64,000 bases of DNA. Source: Methylobacterium oxalidis (GTDB taxonomy: Bacteria > Pseudomonadota > Alphaproteobacteria > Rhizobiales > Beijerinckiaceae). Location of the stretch: contig NZ_BJZU01000064.1 of NCBI RefSeq assembly GCF_007992195.1, positions 1 to 64,000 on the forward strand. Direction: 5' to 3'. Positions 7,300 through 16,543 of this stretch are shown piece after piece. Made by a program: the position numbers and the translations under genes. The notes under the pieces were generated by a model. The model had not been told where the DNA came from. It saw nothing but the letters and a program-made list of their open reading frames with translations, and did no database searches. The number at the start of each line of letters is the position of its first letter. Position 1 is the first letter of the stretch.

Positions 7300-8657
7300 C
7301 AGGCCGCCCGCATCAGGATCGGACGCGCGTCCCGCGCGGGCACCGCGTAGAGGTGGCCGCCGGCCACCAGCGCGAGGGCCTCGAGCCCGAACCCGTCGTA
7401 GAGGCCGAACAGGTCGACCGGTGCGCCCGCCGCCACCGAAACCAGGGCGGGCAGGTGCGGACCGGCCCGCAGCGCCAGGCAGCCCGTCGCGTCGCCCGCC
7501 GCCAGCGCCTGCCCGTCGGTGAGGCGACCGAGCCGCACGCCCGCCAGCCGCAGGGGCCAGCGCTCCGTCCAGGGCGCCCGCGCGAGGGCGCCGGCATAGC
7601 CGTCGAGCGCCGCGGCGACGCTTCCCGCCCCCGGCAGGCTCGCGGCGCGCGCCGGCCCGGCACGGCCCTCGCGAAACACGGCGCGCAAGGGGGGATCCCC
7701 CGGATGGAAGGCGAGCGCGCCGCCGAAATCCTGGCCCGCGGCCGGAGCCGGCGGCAGGGGCGCGCCGCCCGTGCCGTACTCGATCACCTGCGCGAGGGCG
7801 CCCGAGCCGCGCCCGGCGAGCCAGACGCTGCGCGCGGTGAGCTTGTCCTCCTCCTCGACCGCGTGGGCGAGCACCGCCCATTCGTCTGTGTGGTCGGGCC
7901 GGGCCGCCATCTCCTCGGCGGAGACGGGGAAGCCGATGGCGGCGCGCACGCCCGCGGCCTGCCCGGGGTCGAGCGCGTCGAGACGGCGCGCCGCCCGCGC
8001 GAGCAGCGCGAGCCGGCCGATCCCGAGCGCCAGCGCCGCCTCGGGTCCCGCCGCGCCAGGCCGCGCGCCCGCGGCGGCGAACCCCGGCAGGGCGCGCACG
8101 CGGCGAGCGAGGCCGGGTGCCTGACCGTCCACGAGGCGGCCGGCCATCCGGTCCCAGAAGGCGTAGGGCTCGGCCCTGGCGCCCGCGAGGCCGCGGCGCA
8201 TCAGGTCGCGGAGCCAGAGATCGAGCTCGTCGAGGGCGGCCGCGACGCGATCCTCGCGCGCTTGCCGCCGCTTGGCCTGCGCCCGCTCGTCGACGGGCTT
8301 GGCCGGCTCGCAGGTCCTCGCCTCGGCGGCGGCGCGGCCCTCGCGCCCCTTCGCCCAGGCGGCGGCCCAGTCCGGCGGTTCGGCCTCGGGGAGCGTGCCC
8401 GCGGCGTCCACGAGCATCAGCCCGAGCGCGTGCTTGCAGGGAAACTTCCGACTCGGGCAGGTGCATTTCGAGGCGGGGCCGCCGAGATCCGCGACCGTGC
8501 GGTAGGGCGCGGCTCCGCTGCCCTTGATCTCGCCCCAGACGAGCGTGCCGGCGCGTCCGAGCCCGAGCCACTTCGCCGGCTTCGCCTGATCCTGACCGGC
8601 CTTGCGGCTCGATGCGTCGGGCGCGAGATCGAGGATCTGGGCTGCGGTCAGGCTCAT
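7299..8657 (-). CDS. SWIM zinc-finger protein, first gene of the operon
   Basis: A 452-residue protein with an N-terminal SWIM zinc finger: KCTCPSRKFPCKHALGL, giving CxC-x6-CxH at residues 65-76. SWIM fingers bind DNA or proteins. Residues 105-145 are charged and helical (ERAQAKRRQAREDRVAAALD), a possible coiled coil. The C-terminal half is Ala/Gly/Leu-rich with no recognised enzyme motif. This is the promoter-proximal gene of the five-gene unit and probably its recognition or adaptor component. The next gene starts inside its stop codon. No strong Shine-Dalgarno was seen before the ATG at 8655-8657. The only upstream gap is the 139 bases to the AEC transporter gene, which is also on the minus strand, so read-through cannot be excluded. 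Confidence 0.85.
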   Translation of the reverse strand: MSLTAAQILDLAPDASSRKAGQDQAKPAKWLGLGRAGTLVWGEIKGSGAAPYRTVADLGGPASKCTCPSRKFPCKHALGLMLVDAAGTLPEAEPPDWAAAWAKGREGRAAAEARTCEPAKPVDERAQAKRRQAREDRVAAALDELDLWLRDLMRRGLAGARAEPYAFWDRMAGRLVDGQAPGLARRVRALPGFAAAGARPGAAGPEAALALGIGRLALLARAARRLDALDPGQAAGVRAAIGFPVSAEEMAARPDHTDEWAVLAHAVEEEDKLTARSVWLAGRGSGALAQVIEYGTGGAPLPPAPAAGQDFGGALAFHPGDPPLRAVFREGRAGPARAASLPGAGSVAAALDGYAGALARAPWTERWPLRLAGVRLGRLTDGQALAAGDATGCLALRAGPHLPALVSVAAGAPVDLFGLYDGFGLEALALVAGGHLYAVPARDARPILMRAA

Positions 8658-8796
8658 GCGGAAGGACGCTGGGCTCCTGATTCGGCGGTCGGCGCGACCG
8701 TTCAGAAGATCGACGGCCTTGTCAAAGCCGGCTCCCGCCCGCGCCCCGTAGGCGGCCCGCGCCGCGCGCGTGCCGTGTCCTCGTAGCGGCCGGACA

Positions 8797-9726
8797 TCAA
8801 GGCTGAACGACAGTGCCGAGGCCGATCAGAACCAGGGGGATCGCCGCGAAGGCCAGGACGGTCTGCGTCGCGGTGATGCCGGCCATGAGGGCGGCGTCGC
8901 CGCCGAGCTGCCGCGCCAGGATGTAGGCGGACGAGGCGGTCGGCAGGGCTTGGAACAGGAGCGCCGTCGTCAGCGCCGGCCCCTTCAACCCGAGCGCGGT
9001 GGCGACCAGAAGCGTGACGATCGGCATCGCGAGGAACTTCATGGCGGAGGACGAGGCGACCGGCCCCATCCAGTGCCGCACCGAGCGGAACTCGAGCGCC
9101 GCGCCGATGCAGAGAAGGCCGAGCGGCAGCGAGGCCGCCCCCAGGGCGCGCATGGCCGGCTCGACCCCCGCAGGGATGCCTAGCCCGAGCATCTGGAACG
9201 TGATGCCGCCGAGGGAGCCGACGACCAGCGGGTTCGTCACGAGCTGCCGGAGGAGGCCGGCCCGGGTCAGTCTCGCGGAGCCGTACCGGGCGAACACGAG
9301 CACGCAGAGGATGTTCACCGTGGGCACGATGGCGGCATTGCAGATCGCCGCCAGGGCGATGCCCTTCGCGCCGAACAGCCCGGCCGCCAGGGTCACGCCG
9401 ACGTAGTTGTTGAAGCGCACGCTGCCCTGGAACACCGACGTGAACGCCGGCCCCTCCAGCTTCATGAGCGGTCGCGCGGCGACGACGAGCGCGGCGACGG
9501 CGAGGGTCGAGAGGATGAGCGTCAGGGCGAGTTCCCGCACGGGCAGCGCCTCGAGCTGCGCGGTCGCGAGGCCGTGGAAGAAGAGGCACGGGAGCAGGAC
9601 GAAGTACGCGAGCCGCTCGGCCTGCGGCCAGAAGGCGTCCTCCAGGAACCGGGAATGCCGCAGCACCATCCCGAGCGCGGTCAGGATGACGACGGGCAGG
9701 AGGGCGAGAAGGACGGCGCCGGTCAT
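8797..9726 (-). CDS. AEC (auxin efflux carrier) family transporter
   Basis: A 309-residue integral membrane protein with about ten hydrophobic segments in the 5+5 arrangement of the AEC/malonate transporter family. Typical family features are the N-terminal LLPVVILTALGMVLRHS, the conserved GSVRFNNYVGVTLAAGLFG region around 100-118, and a late LPTASSAYILARQLGGD segment (about 262-278). Bacterial members export or import organic anions such as malate or malonate, or other small metabolites; the substrate cannot be told from sequence. It is a single gene on the minus strand, 139 bases before the SWIM gene and more than 370 bases from its other neighbour. Confidence 0.85.
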   Translation of the reverse strand: MTGAVLLALLPVVILTALGMVLRHSRFLEDAFWPQAERLAYFVLLPCLFFHGLATAQLEALPVRELALTLILSTLAVAALVVAARPLMKLEGPAFTSVFQGSVRFNNYVGVTLAAGLFGAKGIALAAICNAAIVPTVNILCVLVFARYGSARLTRAGLLRQLVTNPLVVGSLGGITFQMLGLGIPAGVEPAMRALGAASLPLGLLCIGAALEFRSVRHWMGPVASSSAMKFLAMPIVTLLVATALGLKGPALTTALLFQALPTASSAYILARQLGGDAALMAGITATQTVLAFAAIPLVLIGLGTVVQP

Positions 9727-10099
9727 GATCTGCCTCCGAGGGCTTCAGAGAGGGAGTCGTCCGCCCATCGGGCCGAGCAGAGCGGCTGCCTAACACCGTA
9801 CCGATGCGAGGGAAAATTCCTCTCGGCCTACCTGTCCGCACCTCGGCGGCGGGCCTGCGCGGCGGATGCGATCGGCCGTCGGCCCCGTCCGCCGGAAAGC
9901 CGACGACCGCGAGGCGCGAGCCGGTCCCGGTGGCATCCGGATAGGGCGCCTGGTCGTGCTCGATTTCGATCGTTTCGCGCCCATTCGTGCCGTTCAGGGC
10001 ATGCGTCGCCGAATTCTGAAGCGGGCTCACGGCTGGATGCAGGGAGGGGCACCGCTCAATGCGCTTCGGGCACCCTTGCCCGCTACCTGACGCAGCAGG
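9727..10099. other. Intergenic, no gene seen
   Basis: About 370 bases between the AEC transporter start and the PepSY gene end, both on the minus strand. It should hold the AEC promoter and the 3' end of the iron-uptake operon. Open frames crossing it in plus direction run antisense into the flanking genes and look like GC-driven shadows. No terminator with a U-tract was found. Confidence 0.5.
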
Positions 10100-11683
10100 T
10101 CACGTGCCGCGCGCTCCGATCGGGGATGCGGGGGCAGGAGCTGCGTCCGCTCTGATCGCTCGCGCTCCGCGCAGCACCTCACGGCGCAGGATCTTGCGTG
10201 CCGCGGCGGCGAACAGGACCGCGAGCAGCAGCATCAGCCCGTCGAACCACGCGAGCAGCAGATCGCCGCCGGATCCGCGCAGCGGATGCTCCGCTATCGT
10301 CAGGATGTCGGCCGCGACGACGGCGAAATACAGCACCGCCGCGCCGGCCAGACTCTCGCACCACGCCCGGCGCTGCGGACGAACGAGCGGCACCAGCGCC
10401 GCGATGATCCATGTCCCGAAGAAGGCACGGACCTCCCAATCGGCACGACCGACAAGGTCCGTGGGCAGGAGACGGTTGGAGAGAAAGTAGACCGCCACTG
10501 CCGCCGACAGGCCGGCCACCGCCCCGATGTTCAGAGCCCGGACGAGCCGCAGACCGAGGCTCGCGCGCGCGCCGGGCGCCGGCACGCGGGCCATCGTCCA
10601 GAGGATGAGGCCGGTTGCCGAGACGGCGCAGCCCAGCAGCCCGCACAGGAAGAACAGGGCGCGCAGGAGCGGACCGGCGAAATGCGCCTCGTGAAGGCCG
10701 ATCATCGTCGCGACGGTCTTGGTGGCGGGCTTCAACTCGGCGGCCACGATCTGCGCGACCGCACCCGTGGTTCCGTCGAAGGCGACCTGGGGATGCTGGT
10801 GGGAGAGGCCGTGCGGCTCCTCGAACAGCACGATCACGGTCGCGTTCGCGTCGCGCGGATTCTGGATCGAGACGCGCTCCAGCGGCTCGCGGACGCGCGC
10901 CATCGCATTGAGCACCATCGGTCCGACCGGGGCCAGGGTGCCGGGCTGCCCCACGGGCGGTCGTGGCCGCGCGATCTGACCGCTCTCGGCAAACATCGCC
11001 TGCGCGTTGCCCTTGTAGGCCGCCGTGACGCCCCAGGGCATGTACATCAACGAGAGCGTGATCAGACCGGTGTAGGTGATCATCAGGTGAAAGGGCAGCG
11101 CCAGCACGCCCGTGACGTTGTGCGCGTCGAGCCAGCCGCGCTGGTGGGACCTGTTCCGCCGGAAGGTGAAGAAGTCCGCGAAGATGCGCCGGTGCGTGAT
11201 GATGCCGGAGACGAGGGAGACGAGCAGGATCATCGTGCAGATGCCGACGATCCAGCGCCCCCACAGGGGCGGCAGGTTGAGCTCGAAGTGGAACTGGTAG
11301 AGGAAGTCGCCGCCCCGCGTGTCGCGCACGGCGGCGGGTGCGCCCGTCTCCGGGTCGAGCAGGACGTGGCCCGGAGCCTGACCGGCTCCCCGCCGCCAGA
11401 AGAGCTCGACCACCGGCTTGTCCGGCCGCGGCGGCGTGATGAACCATGCCCGCGCCCCGTCCGCGTGCACGTGCATGTAGGCGACGCCGCGCTCGACAGC
11501 CGCCGCGAGGGCGTCCGGGCCGAATGCCTCCCGGCTGTGCAGCTCAGGCTGCATCCAGCGGGTGATCTCGGGCCGGTAGTAGCTCGCCGTGCCGGTGACG
11601 AAGACGGCGAACAGCACCCAGCCGACCACGAGGCCGGACCACGTGTGCAGCCACGCCATCGATTGCCGGAAGCCCTTATGCAT
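10100..11683 (-). CDS. PepSY-associated membrane protein
   Basis: A 527-residue inner-membrane protein of the PepSY_TM (iron-regulated membrane protein) family. The N-terminal helix carries the hallmark MAWLHTWSGLVVGWVLFAVF. Further hydrophobic segments occur near residues 150-170, 205-225, 340-365 and in the C-terminal third (390-510). The periplasmic loops contain the PepSY parts. Members usually accompany TonB-dependent siderophore receptors and are thought to reduce ferric-siderophore or help iron release at the inner membrane. It starts 35 bases after the receptor gene and is probably its co-transcribed partner. The extended C-terminal membrane region is longer than in minimal family members. 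Confidence 0.85.
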   Translation of the reverse strand: MHKGFRQSMAWLHTWSGLVVGWVLFAVFVTGTASYYRPEITRWMQPELHSREAFGPDALAAAVERGVAYMHVHADGARAWFITPPRPDKPVVELFWRRGAGQAPGHVLLDPETGAPAAVRDTRGGDFLYQFHFELNLPPLWGRWIVGICTMILLVSLVSGIITHRRIFADFFTFRRNRSHQRGWLDAHNVTGVLALPFHLMITYTGLITLSLMYMPWGVTAAYKGNAQAMFAESGQIARPRPPVGQPGTLAPVGPMVLNAMARVREPLERVSIQNPRDANATVIVLFEEPHGLSHQHPQVAFDGTTGAVAQIVAAELKPATKTVATMIGLHEAHFAGPLLRALFFLCGLLGCAVSATGLILWTMARVPAPGARASLGLRLVRALNIGAVAGLSAAVAVYFLSNRLLPTDLVGRADWEVRAFFGTWIIAALVPLVRPQRRAWCESLAGAAVLYFAVVAADILTIAEHPLRGSGGDLLLAWFDGLMLLLAVLFAAAARKILRREVLRGARAIRADAAPAPASPIGARGT

Positions 11684-11718
11684 GGTCGGTCAAGGCGCCG
11701 ATGTCCGGAGACGCTCCT

Positions 11719-14307
11719 CTAGAAGTCGACTTGCGCGGAGACGATGAACGTGCGCGGTGCTCCGACCGCCAGGAAGCCGCGGGCGGCGGAGGCCCAGTAC
11801 GAATCGTCGAGGATGTTCTCGACGATGGCTCGAACCACGACGGGCTTGCCGTTCACCCCCGGGAAGACGTAGCGCAGGCCGGCATCGAAGCGCGTCCAGT
11901 CGGGGACCGACTGGGTGTTGGCCTGATTGTAGAACTGACCGCTCGTGTAGATCGCCCGTCCGGTCAGCGTCAGGCCCGGCGCCAGCCACGGCGGCAGGTC
12001 GTACTCGCCGTAGAGGTTGAACGCCGTCGTCGGGACGCCGGGTGCGGCGTTCCCGTCGAACTGGCCGCCAGCGGTGCTGACGAGCCGCGCGTCGATGAGC
12101 GTGACGCCGCCGAGGAGCCGCACGCCCGGAACAGGCTCGCCGAACACGGCGAATTCGGCGCCGCGGTTGCGCTGGAGGCCGCTGAGGGAGAAGCGCCGTG
12201 TCGCGGGATCGGTGAAGGCATTCGGCTGCTCGATCTCGAAGAGCGACGCCGTGAGCGCGACGGTTCCGAAATCGTACTTGGCGCCGATCTCCTTCTGGCG
12301 GCTCACGAAGGGCGCGAAGATCTCGTTGGCGTTGACGGCCGTGGCCGGCGCCGTCGCTCCCTCGGAGAGAGACTCGATGTAGTTGCCGTAGAACGAGAGG
12401 TTCTCGAACGGCCGGACCACCAGAGCGAAGGCCGGGCTGAACCGGCCCTCCTGGTAGCTGGAGGCGATCGTGCCCTGGTTCGCCGCCGGACGGGTGTTGA
12501 AGCTCCTCAGCGCTACGTCCTGGTAGCGGCCGCCCAGCGTCAGCAGGAATCGGTCATCGCCCAGGGACAGGGTATCGGCCACGGCCACGCTGCGCAGCGT
12601 GAGTTCCGTGAAGAGGGGTTGGCGGCTCGCACGCGGCAGCCCCGCCGTGGCGATCGATCCGAACGGCAGGTGGACCGGGTCGTAGATGTTGGTGCGGAAG
12701 CTCGGCAGGCTCGGCGGAAAGTAGCCGCGCGAGAAGTTCTTGTTGTTCGCCTCGACCGCCGAGACGGTGAACTGATGCCCGATGAAGCCGGTCTGGAAGT
12801 TGGATCGCAATCCCACCTCGCCGGTGAGGCCCTGCAACTCCGTGGGTGCGATGGCGAGGGTGTTCGTCGCCGCCCCGGTGCTGCTCGTGATCTGGTAGAA
12901 CGAGCTCAGGGAATCCTCGCGATAGCGGCTGATGCCGCCCGCGGCGTAGATCGTCGTCTCGGGCAGGAGGTCGTACTCGACGCGGCCCGCGGCCATCTCG
13001 TACCGGCTGTCGTTGTACTCGAACGCGCTCGCCGTGTTGCGCCGGTTGTTCGGTGCCCGGGGGATGACGATGTTCGGCGCGGCCGCGTTGAACAGCGAGG
13101 TCGGCGCCGTCACGTTCTGGCTTGAGTGAGTCAGGTCGAGCGAGGCACGGAGCCGCTCGCCGCGGTAATCGAGGCCGAGCGCGGCGACGCCCCACTCGAT
13201 CGCGTTCTTGTCCAGCGGGGTGGCGCCGTTGCGATAGGCGCCGTTGAAGCGCACGCCCCATTCCTTGAAGGCGCCGAAGCGGCGGCCGAGATCGACGTGC
13301 GTTCCGACCTGCGCGTCGCTGAAATAGGTCGTGGTGATCCGCGTCAGCGGCTCGTCGAAGGCGCGCTTCGGGATGAGGTTGATCGTGCCGCCGACACGAC
13401 CGACGCCACCGCTCAGAAGCGCGGTCGGCCCCTTCAGGATCTCGACGCGCTCGATACCCTCCAGCGGGCTGCGGCGCGGATTGTTGATGTAGAACAGGCC
13501 GTCGAAGGCCGTGTCGAGGTTGGTGACCGAGAAGCCGCGAATGAAGAACGAGTCGCGCTCGCTGAACGGCGGCGCATCGTTGCGCACGGATGGATCGTTC
13601 AGGACGACGTCGGCGAGCGAGCGGGCCTGCTGATCGCGGATCAGCTTGTCCGTGAAGCTCGTGACGTTGAAGGGCGTGTCCAGGACGGGACGGTTGCCCA
13701 GAAGGCCGACCCGGGCCCCTGTCGCGACCTGCCCGCCCGCATAGGGAACAGGGGGTTGGCCGACCGTGCCGCTCGCCGGGGGCAGGCCCGCGACGGATCC
13801 TGGCCGCTGTCCTTCGACGCTCAGCTCGCTGAGCGTGACCGCCCCGGGCACCTCCCCGCCGAACTGGACGTAGCGCGGATTGACGAGCGTGATCGTGGAA
13901 GGGCCGACCGCCTTGTGGGCCAGGCCGGTGCCCTCGAGAATCCGGCCGAGGGCCTCGAGGGGCTGAAGGACGCCCGCGACGCCGTTCGTCGTGAGCTTCG
14001 CCGTCAACGCGGTGGCGTAGACCAGCTTGACCCTGGCCTGCTCGGTGAAGGCGACGAGTGCCGGTTCGAGCGGCCCCTGCGGGATGTCCAGGAAGACCGT
14101 CTCGGCATCCTGTGAGGCCGAAGGCGCCGGGGCGAGTGCGATGATGCCCGGCTCGCGGTCCTTTCGCGACGGGGCGCGGCCCGTGTCCTGGCCGAGCGCC
14201 CCGGAAGAGGGCATCACCAGTATCGACATGCCGGCGAGCGCGGTCCCGACCAGCCGCCCACATCCGAGTTCACGGTCTCGCGCCGCCATCCCACGCCCCA
14301 TCTCCAA
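11719..14307 (-). CDS. TonB-dependent siderophore receptor with STN domain
   Basis: An 862-residue outer-membrane receptor of the FecA/FhuE type. After a signal peptide comes an STN signalling domain (about residues 70-140, LDIPQGPLEPALVAFTEQA and on). Then there is a plug domain with RDSFFIRGFSVTNLDTAFDG and VEILKGPTALLSGG, and a 22-strand barrel ending in the terminal Phe expected for outer-membrane proteins. The STN domain implies transcriptional signalling to the FecR/FecI pair encoded just upstream. It imports a ferric siderophore with TonB energy. The annotated ATG is at 14305-14307; a second ATG six codons later is equally possible. Regulation is probably by FecI and by iron (Fur/RirA/Irr), not tested here. 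Confidence 0.93.
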   Translation of the reverse strand: MEMGRGMAARDRELGCGRLVGTALAGMSILVMPSSGALGQDTGRAPSRKDREPGIIALAPAPSASQDAETVFLDIPQGPLEPALVAFTEQARVKLVYATALTAKLTTNGVAGVLQPLEALGRILEGTGLAHKAVGPSTITLVNPRYVQFGGEVPGAVTLSELSVEGQRPGSVAGLPPASGTVGQPPVPYAGGQVATGARVGLLGNRPVLDTPFNVTSFTDKLIRDQQARSLADVVLNDPSVRNDAPPFSERDSFFIRGFSVTNLDTAFDGLFYINNPRRSPLEGIERVEILKGPTALLSGGVGRVGGTINLIPKRAFDEPLTRITTTYFSDAQVGTHVDLGRRFGAFKEWGVRFNGAYRNGATPLDKNAIEWGVAALGLDYRGERLRASLDLTHSSQNVTAPTSLFNAAAPNIVIPRAPNNRRNTASAFEYNDSRYEMAAGRVEYDLLPETTIYAAGGISRYREDSLSSFYQITSSTGAATNTLAIAPTELQGLTGEVGLRSNFQTGFIGHQFTVSAVEANNKNFSRGYFPPSLPSFRTNIYDPVHLPFGSIATAGLPRASRQPLFTELTLRSVAVADTLSLGDDRFLLTLGGRYQDVALRSFNTRPAANQGTIASSYQEGRFSPAFALVVRPFENLSFYGNYIESLSEGATAPATAVNANEIFAPFVSRQKEIGAKYDFGTVALTASLFEIEQPNAFTDPATRRFSLSGLQRNRGAEFAVFGEPVPGVRLLGGVTLIDARLVSTAGGQFDGNAAPGVPTTAFNLYGEYDLPPWLAPGLTLTGRAIYTSGQFYNQANTQSVPDWTRFDAGLRYVFPGVNGKPVVVRAIVENILDDSYWASAARGFLAVGAPRTFIVSAQVDF

Positions 14308-14401
14308 GGGGCGGCACGCTTCGCGCTCTCTCGACCCCTATTGAGTGAGATCAACGAGGCCGCGATCTCCTGACGTCCGGTCGCGAGATTTTTTTAGGCT
14401 T

Positions 14402-15331
14402 TCACAGCGGCGACCCGACGAGGACGAGAAGAGGGGTCAATCGCGTGACGCTCACCCCCATCGTCGCCGCGATCGCGTCGAGAGCGTCGTCCGTGCTGCG
14501 CGTGTCGAAGGCACCCGTGACGCGCCGCTCGCCGGCCCGGGAGTCGAGGAGGACGATCCGTCCGCGACGGTAGCGTCCGAGTTCCGCCAGGACCGTGGAC
14601 AGGCGCTCGCCCGAGACGATCAGGCGCCCCTCGCGCCAGGCGGTCGCGCGGTTCACGTCCGCCTTGACGACGGCGAGAGAGGTGCCGCGCTCGAGCCGGA
14701 CCGCCTCGCCGGCCGAGACGCGAACCTGCTGGCCGGACGCCGAGACGTCGACGCGCCCCTCGGCGACATCCACGGGCGTATCGGTGCCGTCCACCCGAAC
14801 CGAGAAGGAGGTGCCCACGGCCCGGACGCTCAGGCCGCCGCCGCGCACGACGAACGGGCGCTGCGGGTCGGAGGCGACGTCGAAGAATGCCTCGCCGCGC
14901 AGGAGTTCGATTCCGCGCTCGGTCTCCGAGAAGCGGAGCGCGAGCGCCGAGCCGGTGTTCAGATCGACACGGCTGCCATCGGACAGGGTCGCCTGCGCGA
15001 TGTCGCCGACGCCGCTCCAGAGGTCGGATCGCAGCCAGTCCACGAGACCGAGTTGGTCTGCAGCAGCGACGCCGAGCACGGCCGCGACGGCCAGGCAGAT
15101 CAGTGGTCCCGAAGTCCGGCGCCGCTTCCGGGGATCCTCCAAATGGCCGAGCTTGCGCCACAGCTCGTCCAACTCCGCGTATGCCTCGGCATGCCGCGGA
15201 TCGGCCACGCGCCAGGCCTCAAAGGCTTCCCGGTCCTCAGCGGTCGCATCGGACGAAGACAGGCGCGCGACCCACTCCGCGGCGGCCTCGTAGACCGGAT
15301 CGTCGCTGCTCTCTGGCTGAGGATCGGACAT
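14402..15331 (-). CDS. FecR-family anti-sigma / signal transducer
   Basis: A 309-residue FecR-type protein. The N-terminal cytoplasmic DUF4880 segment (residues 13-60, EAAAEWVARLSSSD and AFEAWRVADPRHAEAYAEL) binds the sigma factor. One membrane helix follows (about 75-91), then a periplasmic FecR domain (about 105-210, with DGSRVDLNTGSALAL and GEAFFDVASD). The C-terminal STN-like region (about 240-305) contacts the receptor. I chose the ATG at 15329-15331 because the family motif starts shortly after it; the longer frame adds 28 atypical residues. It sits between the sigma and receptor genes, as in fecIRA, and relays siderophore occupancy of the receptor to the sigma factor. Confidence 0.9.
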   Translation of the reverse strand: MSDPQPESSDDPVYEAAAEWVARLSSSDATAEDREAFEAWRVADPRHAEAYAELDELWRKLGHLEDPRKRRRTSGPLICLAVAAVLGVAAADQLGLVDWLRSDLWSGVGDIAQATLSDGSRVDLNTGSALALRFSETERGIELLRGEAFFDVASDPQRPFVVRGGGLSVRAVGTSFSVRVDGTDTPVDVAEGRVDVSASGQQVRVSAGEAVRLERGTSLAVVKADVNRATAWREGRLIVSGERLSTVLAELGRYRRGRIVLLDSRAGERRVTGAFDTRSTDDALDAIAATMGVSVTRLTPLLVLVGSPL

Positions 15332-15443
15332 GCTGCTCTCAGCCACGGCTCCGCTCCCTCCGGGTCTCACCAAGGCCCGGGCGGCCCGACGATGTGTCCC
15401 CATATCGAGGATCAACGAGGCGCAGAATTCCTGACGTCATCTG

Positions 15444-15953
15444 TCAGAGTCGATCACCGCAATGTCGGCGACACTGCAGAAGCGCCCTGATGAGGTGCTT
15501 CTCGACCATGTTGCGGCTGATGCGCAGGCGTGCCGCGACCTCGCCGTTCGACATACCGTCGAGGCGGGCGAGCAGAAACACCTCGCGGCATCGGGGCGGC
15601 AGCGCGTCGACCGCGGCTGCGAGCCGCTTGAGTTCCTGCCGGGCCATCGCCTGCCGTTCCGGAAGCGCGAATCCATCGACGATGTCAGCCATTTCGCTGT
15701 CGCTCAGGGCCTGGAACATCGTGCCTTCGAGACGCTGCCGATTCCGCATCCGCCGCGCGACGTTTCCGGCGATCTGGAACAGGAAGGCCGATGGCTGCTC
15801 GACGTCCGTGCGCGTGAGCGCAGCCAGCATCCGCAGGTAGGTTTCCTGGTGAGCATCGGCCGCGTCGACGGAATTGCCGAGTAGCCGACACAGGATGCGC
15901 CGAAGTTTGACACCTTCGCTACGGTGCAGCGCGTCGATCGATATCGGCTGCAT
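15444..15953 (-). CDS. FecI-like ECF sigma factor
   Basis: A 169-residue extracytoplasmic-function sigma factor. Region 2 covers about residues 10-75 (KLRRILCRLLGNSVDAADAH). Region 4 covers about 110-165, including LPPRCREVFLLARLDGMSN followed by a helix-turn-helix (GEVAARLRISRNMVEKHL). The length and the neighbouring FecR and receptor genes place it in the iron-responsive FecI group. It should direct transcription of the receptor and PepSY genes when the receptor is loaded. It is transcribed leftward, 112 bases ahead of the fecR-like gene. The upstream region is AT-rich and probably holds an iron-regulated promoter; no Fur box was confirmed. Confidence 0.9.
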   Translation of the reverse strand: MQPISIDALHRSEGVKLRRILCRLLGNSVDAADAHQETYLRMLAALTRTDVEQPSAFLFQIAGNVARRMRNRQRLEGTMFQALSDSEMADIVDGFALPERQAMARQELKRLAAAVDALPPRCREVFLLARLDGMSNGEVAARLRISRNMVEKHLIRALLQCRRHCGDRL

Positions 15954-16327
15954 TCTGGAAGCCCTGGGATCTTTGCATCACGAAGGACCGCTGAAGCACT
16001 TCGCGGTGGTTCGGGCAAGCAGGATGCAGATGACTAGCAGGTTATTAGATTCATACTTCTTCTAAACTGGAGTTCTGCATCGTCGACAAGTCTTTGTATT
16101 TTTGCTGAAAACGGTCGACGGGGATTTCATCCACGCCGAGGACACGTTATTTTCGCCCCTGTTTTCTCCTGCTGCGTTGCAGCAGCGTCACAGCGCATCA
16201 AGCTCCGGCCCGTCTTTGCCTGCGCCGCGAACGGCAGTGAGCGAGTTGCATGAATCCGTGAGGCTGCGGAGCGATGGCACTGTCTTCCGCACCGCTACGT
16301 TCGCCCCGGATGAGGGGTGGCCCTCTG
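15954..16327. other. AT-rich intergenic region upstream of the fecI-like gene
   Basis: About 370 bases with lower GC than the flanks, notably 16020-16160 (runs such as TTAGATTCATACTTCTTC). It should contain the promoter of the iron-uptake locus. No coding frame or RNA gene was recognised. Confidence 0.5.
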
Positions 16328-16543
16328 CTAGCGGCGCAATTCACGAACAAGCTGCCTCCCCTCGGTCGTGAGATGCCACTCCATTGCTCCCCGCTTCTTC
16401 CGATTTGTGACCTGCACGACCAGCTTGAGGGTGTATAGCTGCAGCATAGCCAACTGCTCGTCAGCGGTTTCAACGCCGGTGAATGTGACTGCCCCTCGCC
16501 GCAAACGAAGCAGCAAGGCAAGCTGAACCCCATCGATGTTCAT
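16328..16543 (-). CDS. Small hypothetical protein, winged-helix-like end
   Basis: A 71-residue protein that I cannot assign to a family. Two features suggest it is real: an alternating amphipathic pattern (DEQLAMLQLYTLKLVVQVTN) and a C-terminal MEWHLTTEGRQLVRELRR. The latter resembles the last wing and helix of small winged-helix DNA-binding proteins. No strong ribosome binding site precedes the ATG. Its GC content is below that of its neighbours, and it lies beside decayed transposase fragments, so it may be acquired cargo. No partner gene is nearby. Confidence 0.5.
   Translation of the reverse strand: MNIDGVQLALLLRLRRGAVTFTGVETADEQLAMLQLYTLKLVVQVTNRKKRGAMEWHLTTEGRQLVRELRR

Noticed and set aside
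7685-7700. GGGGGGATCCCCC-like palindrome
   Set aside because: It lies inside the SWIM gene coding sequence and is explained by Gly/Pro/Asp codons; it is not an intergenic element.
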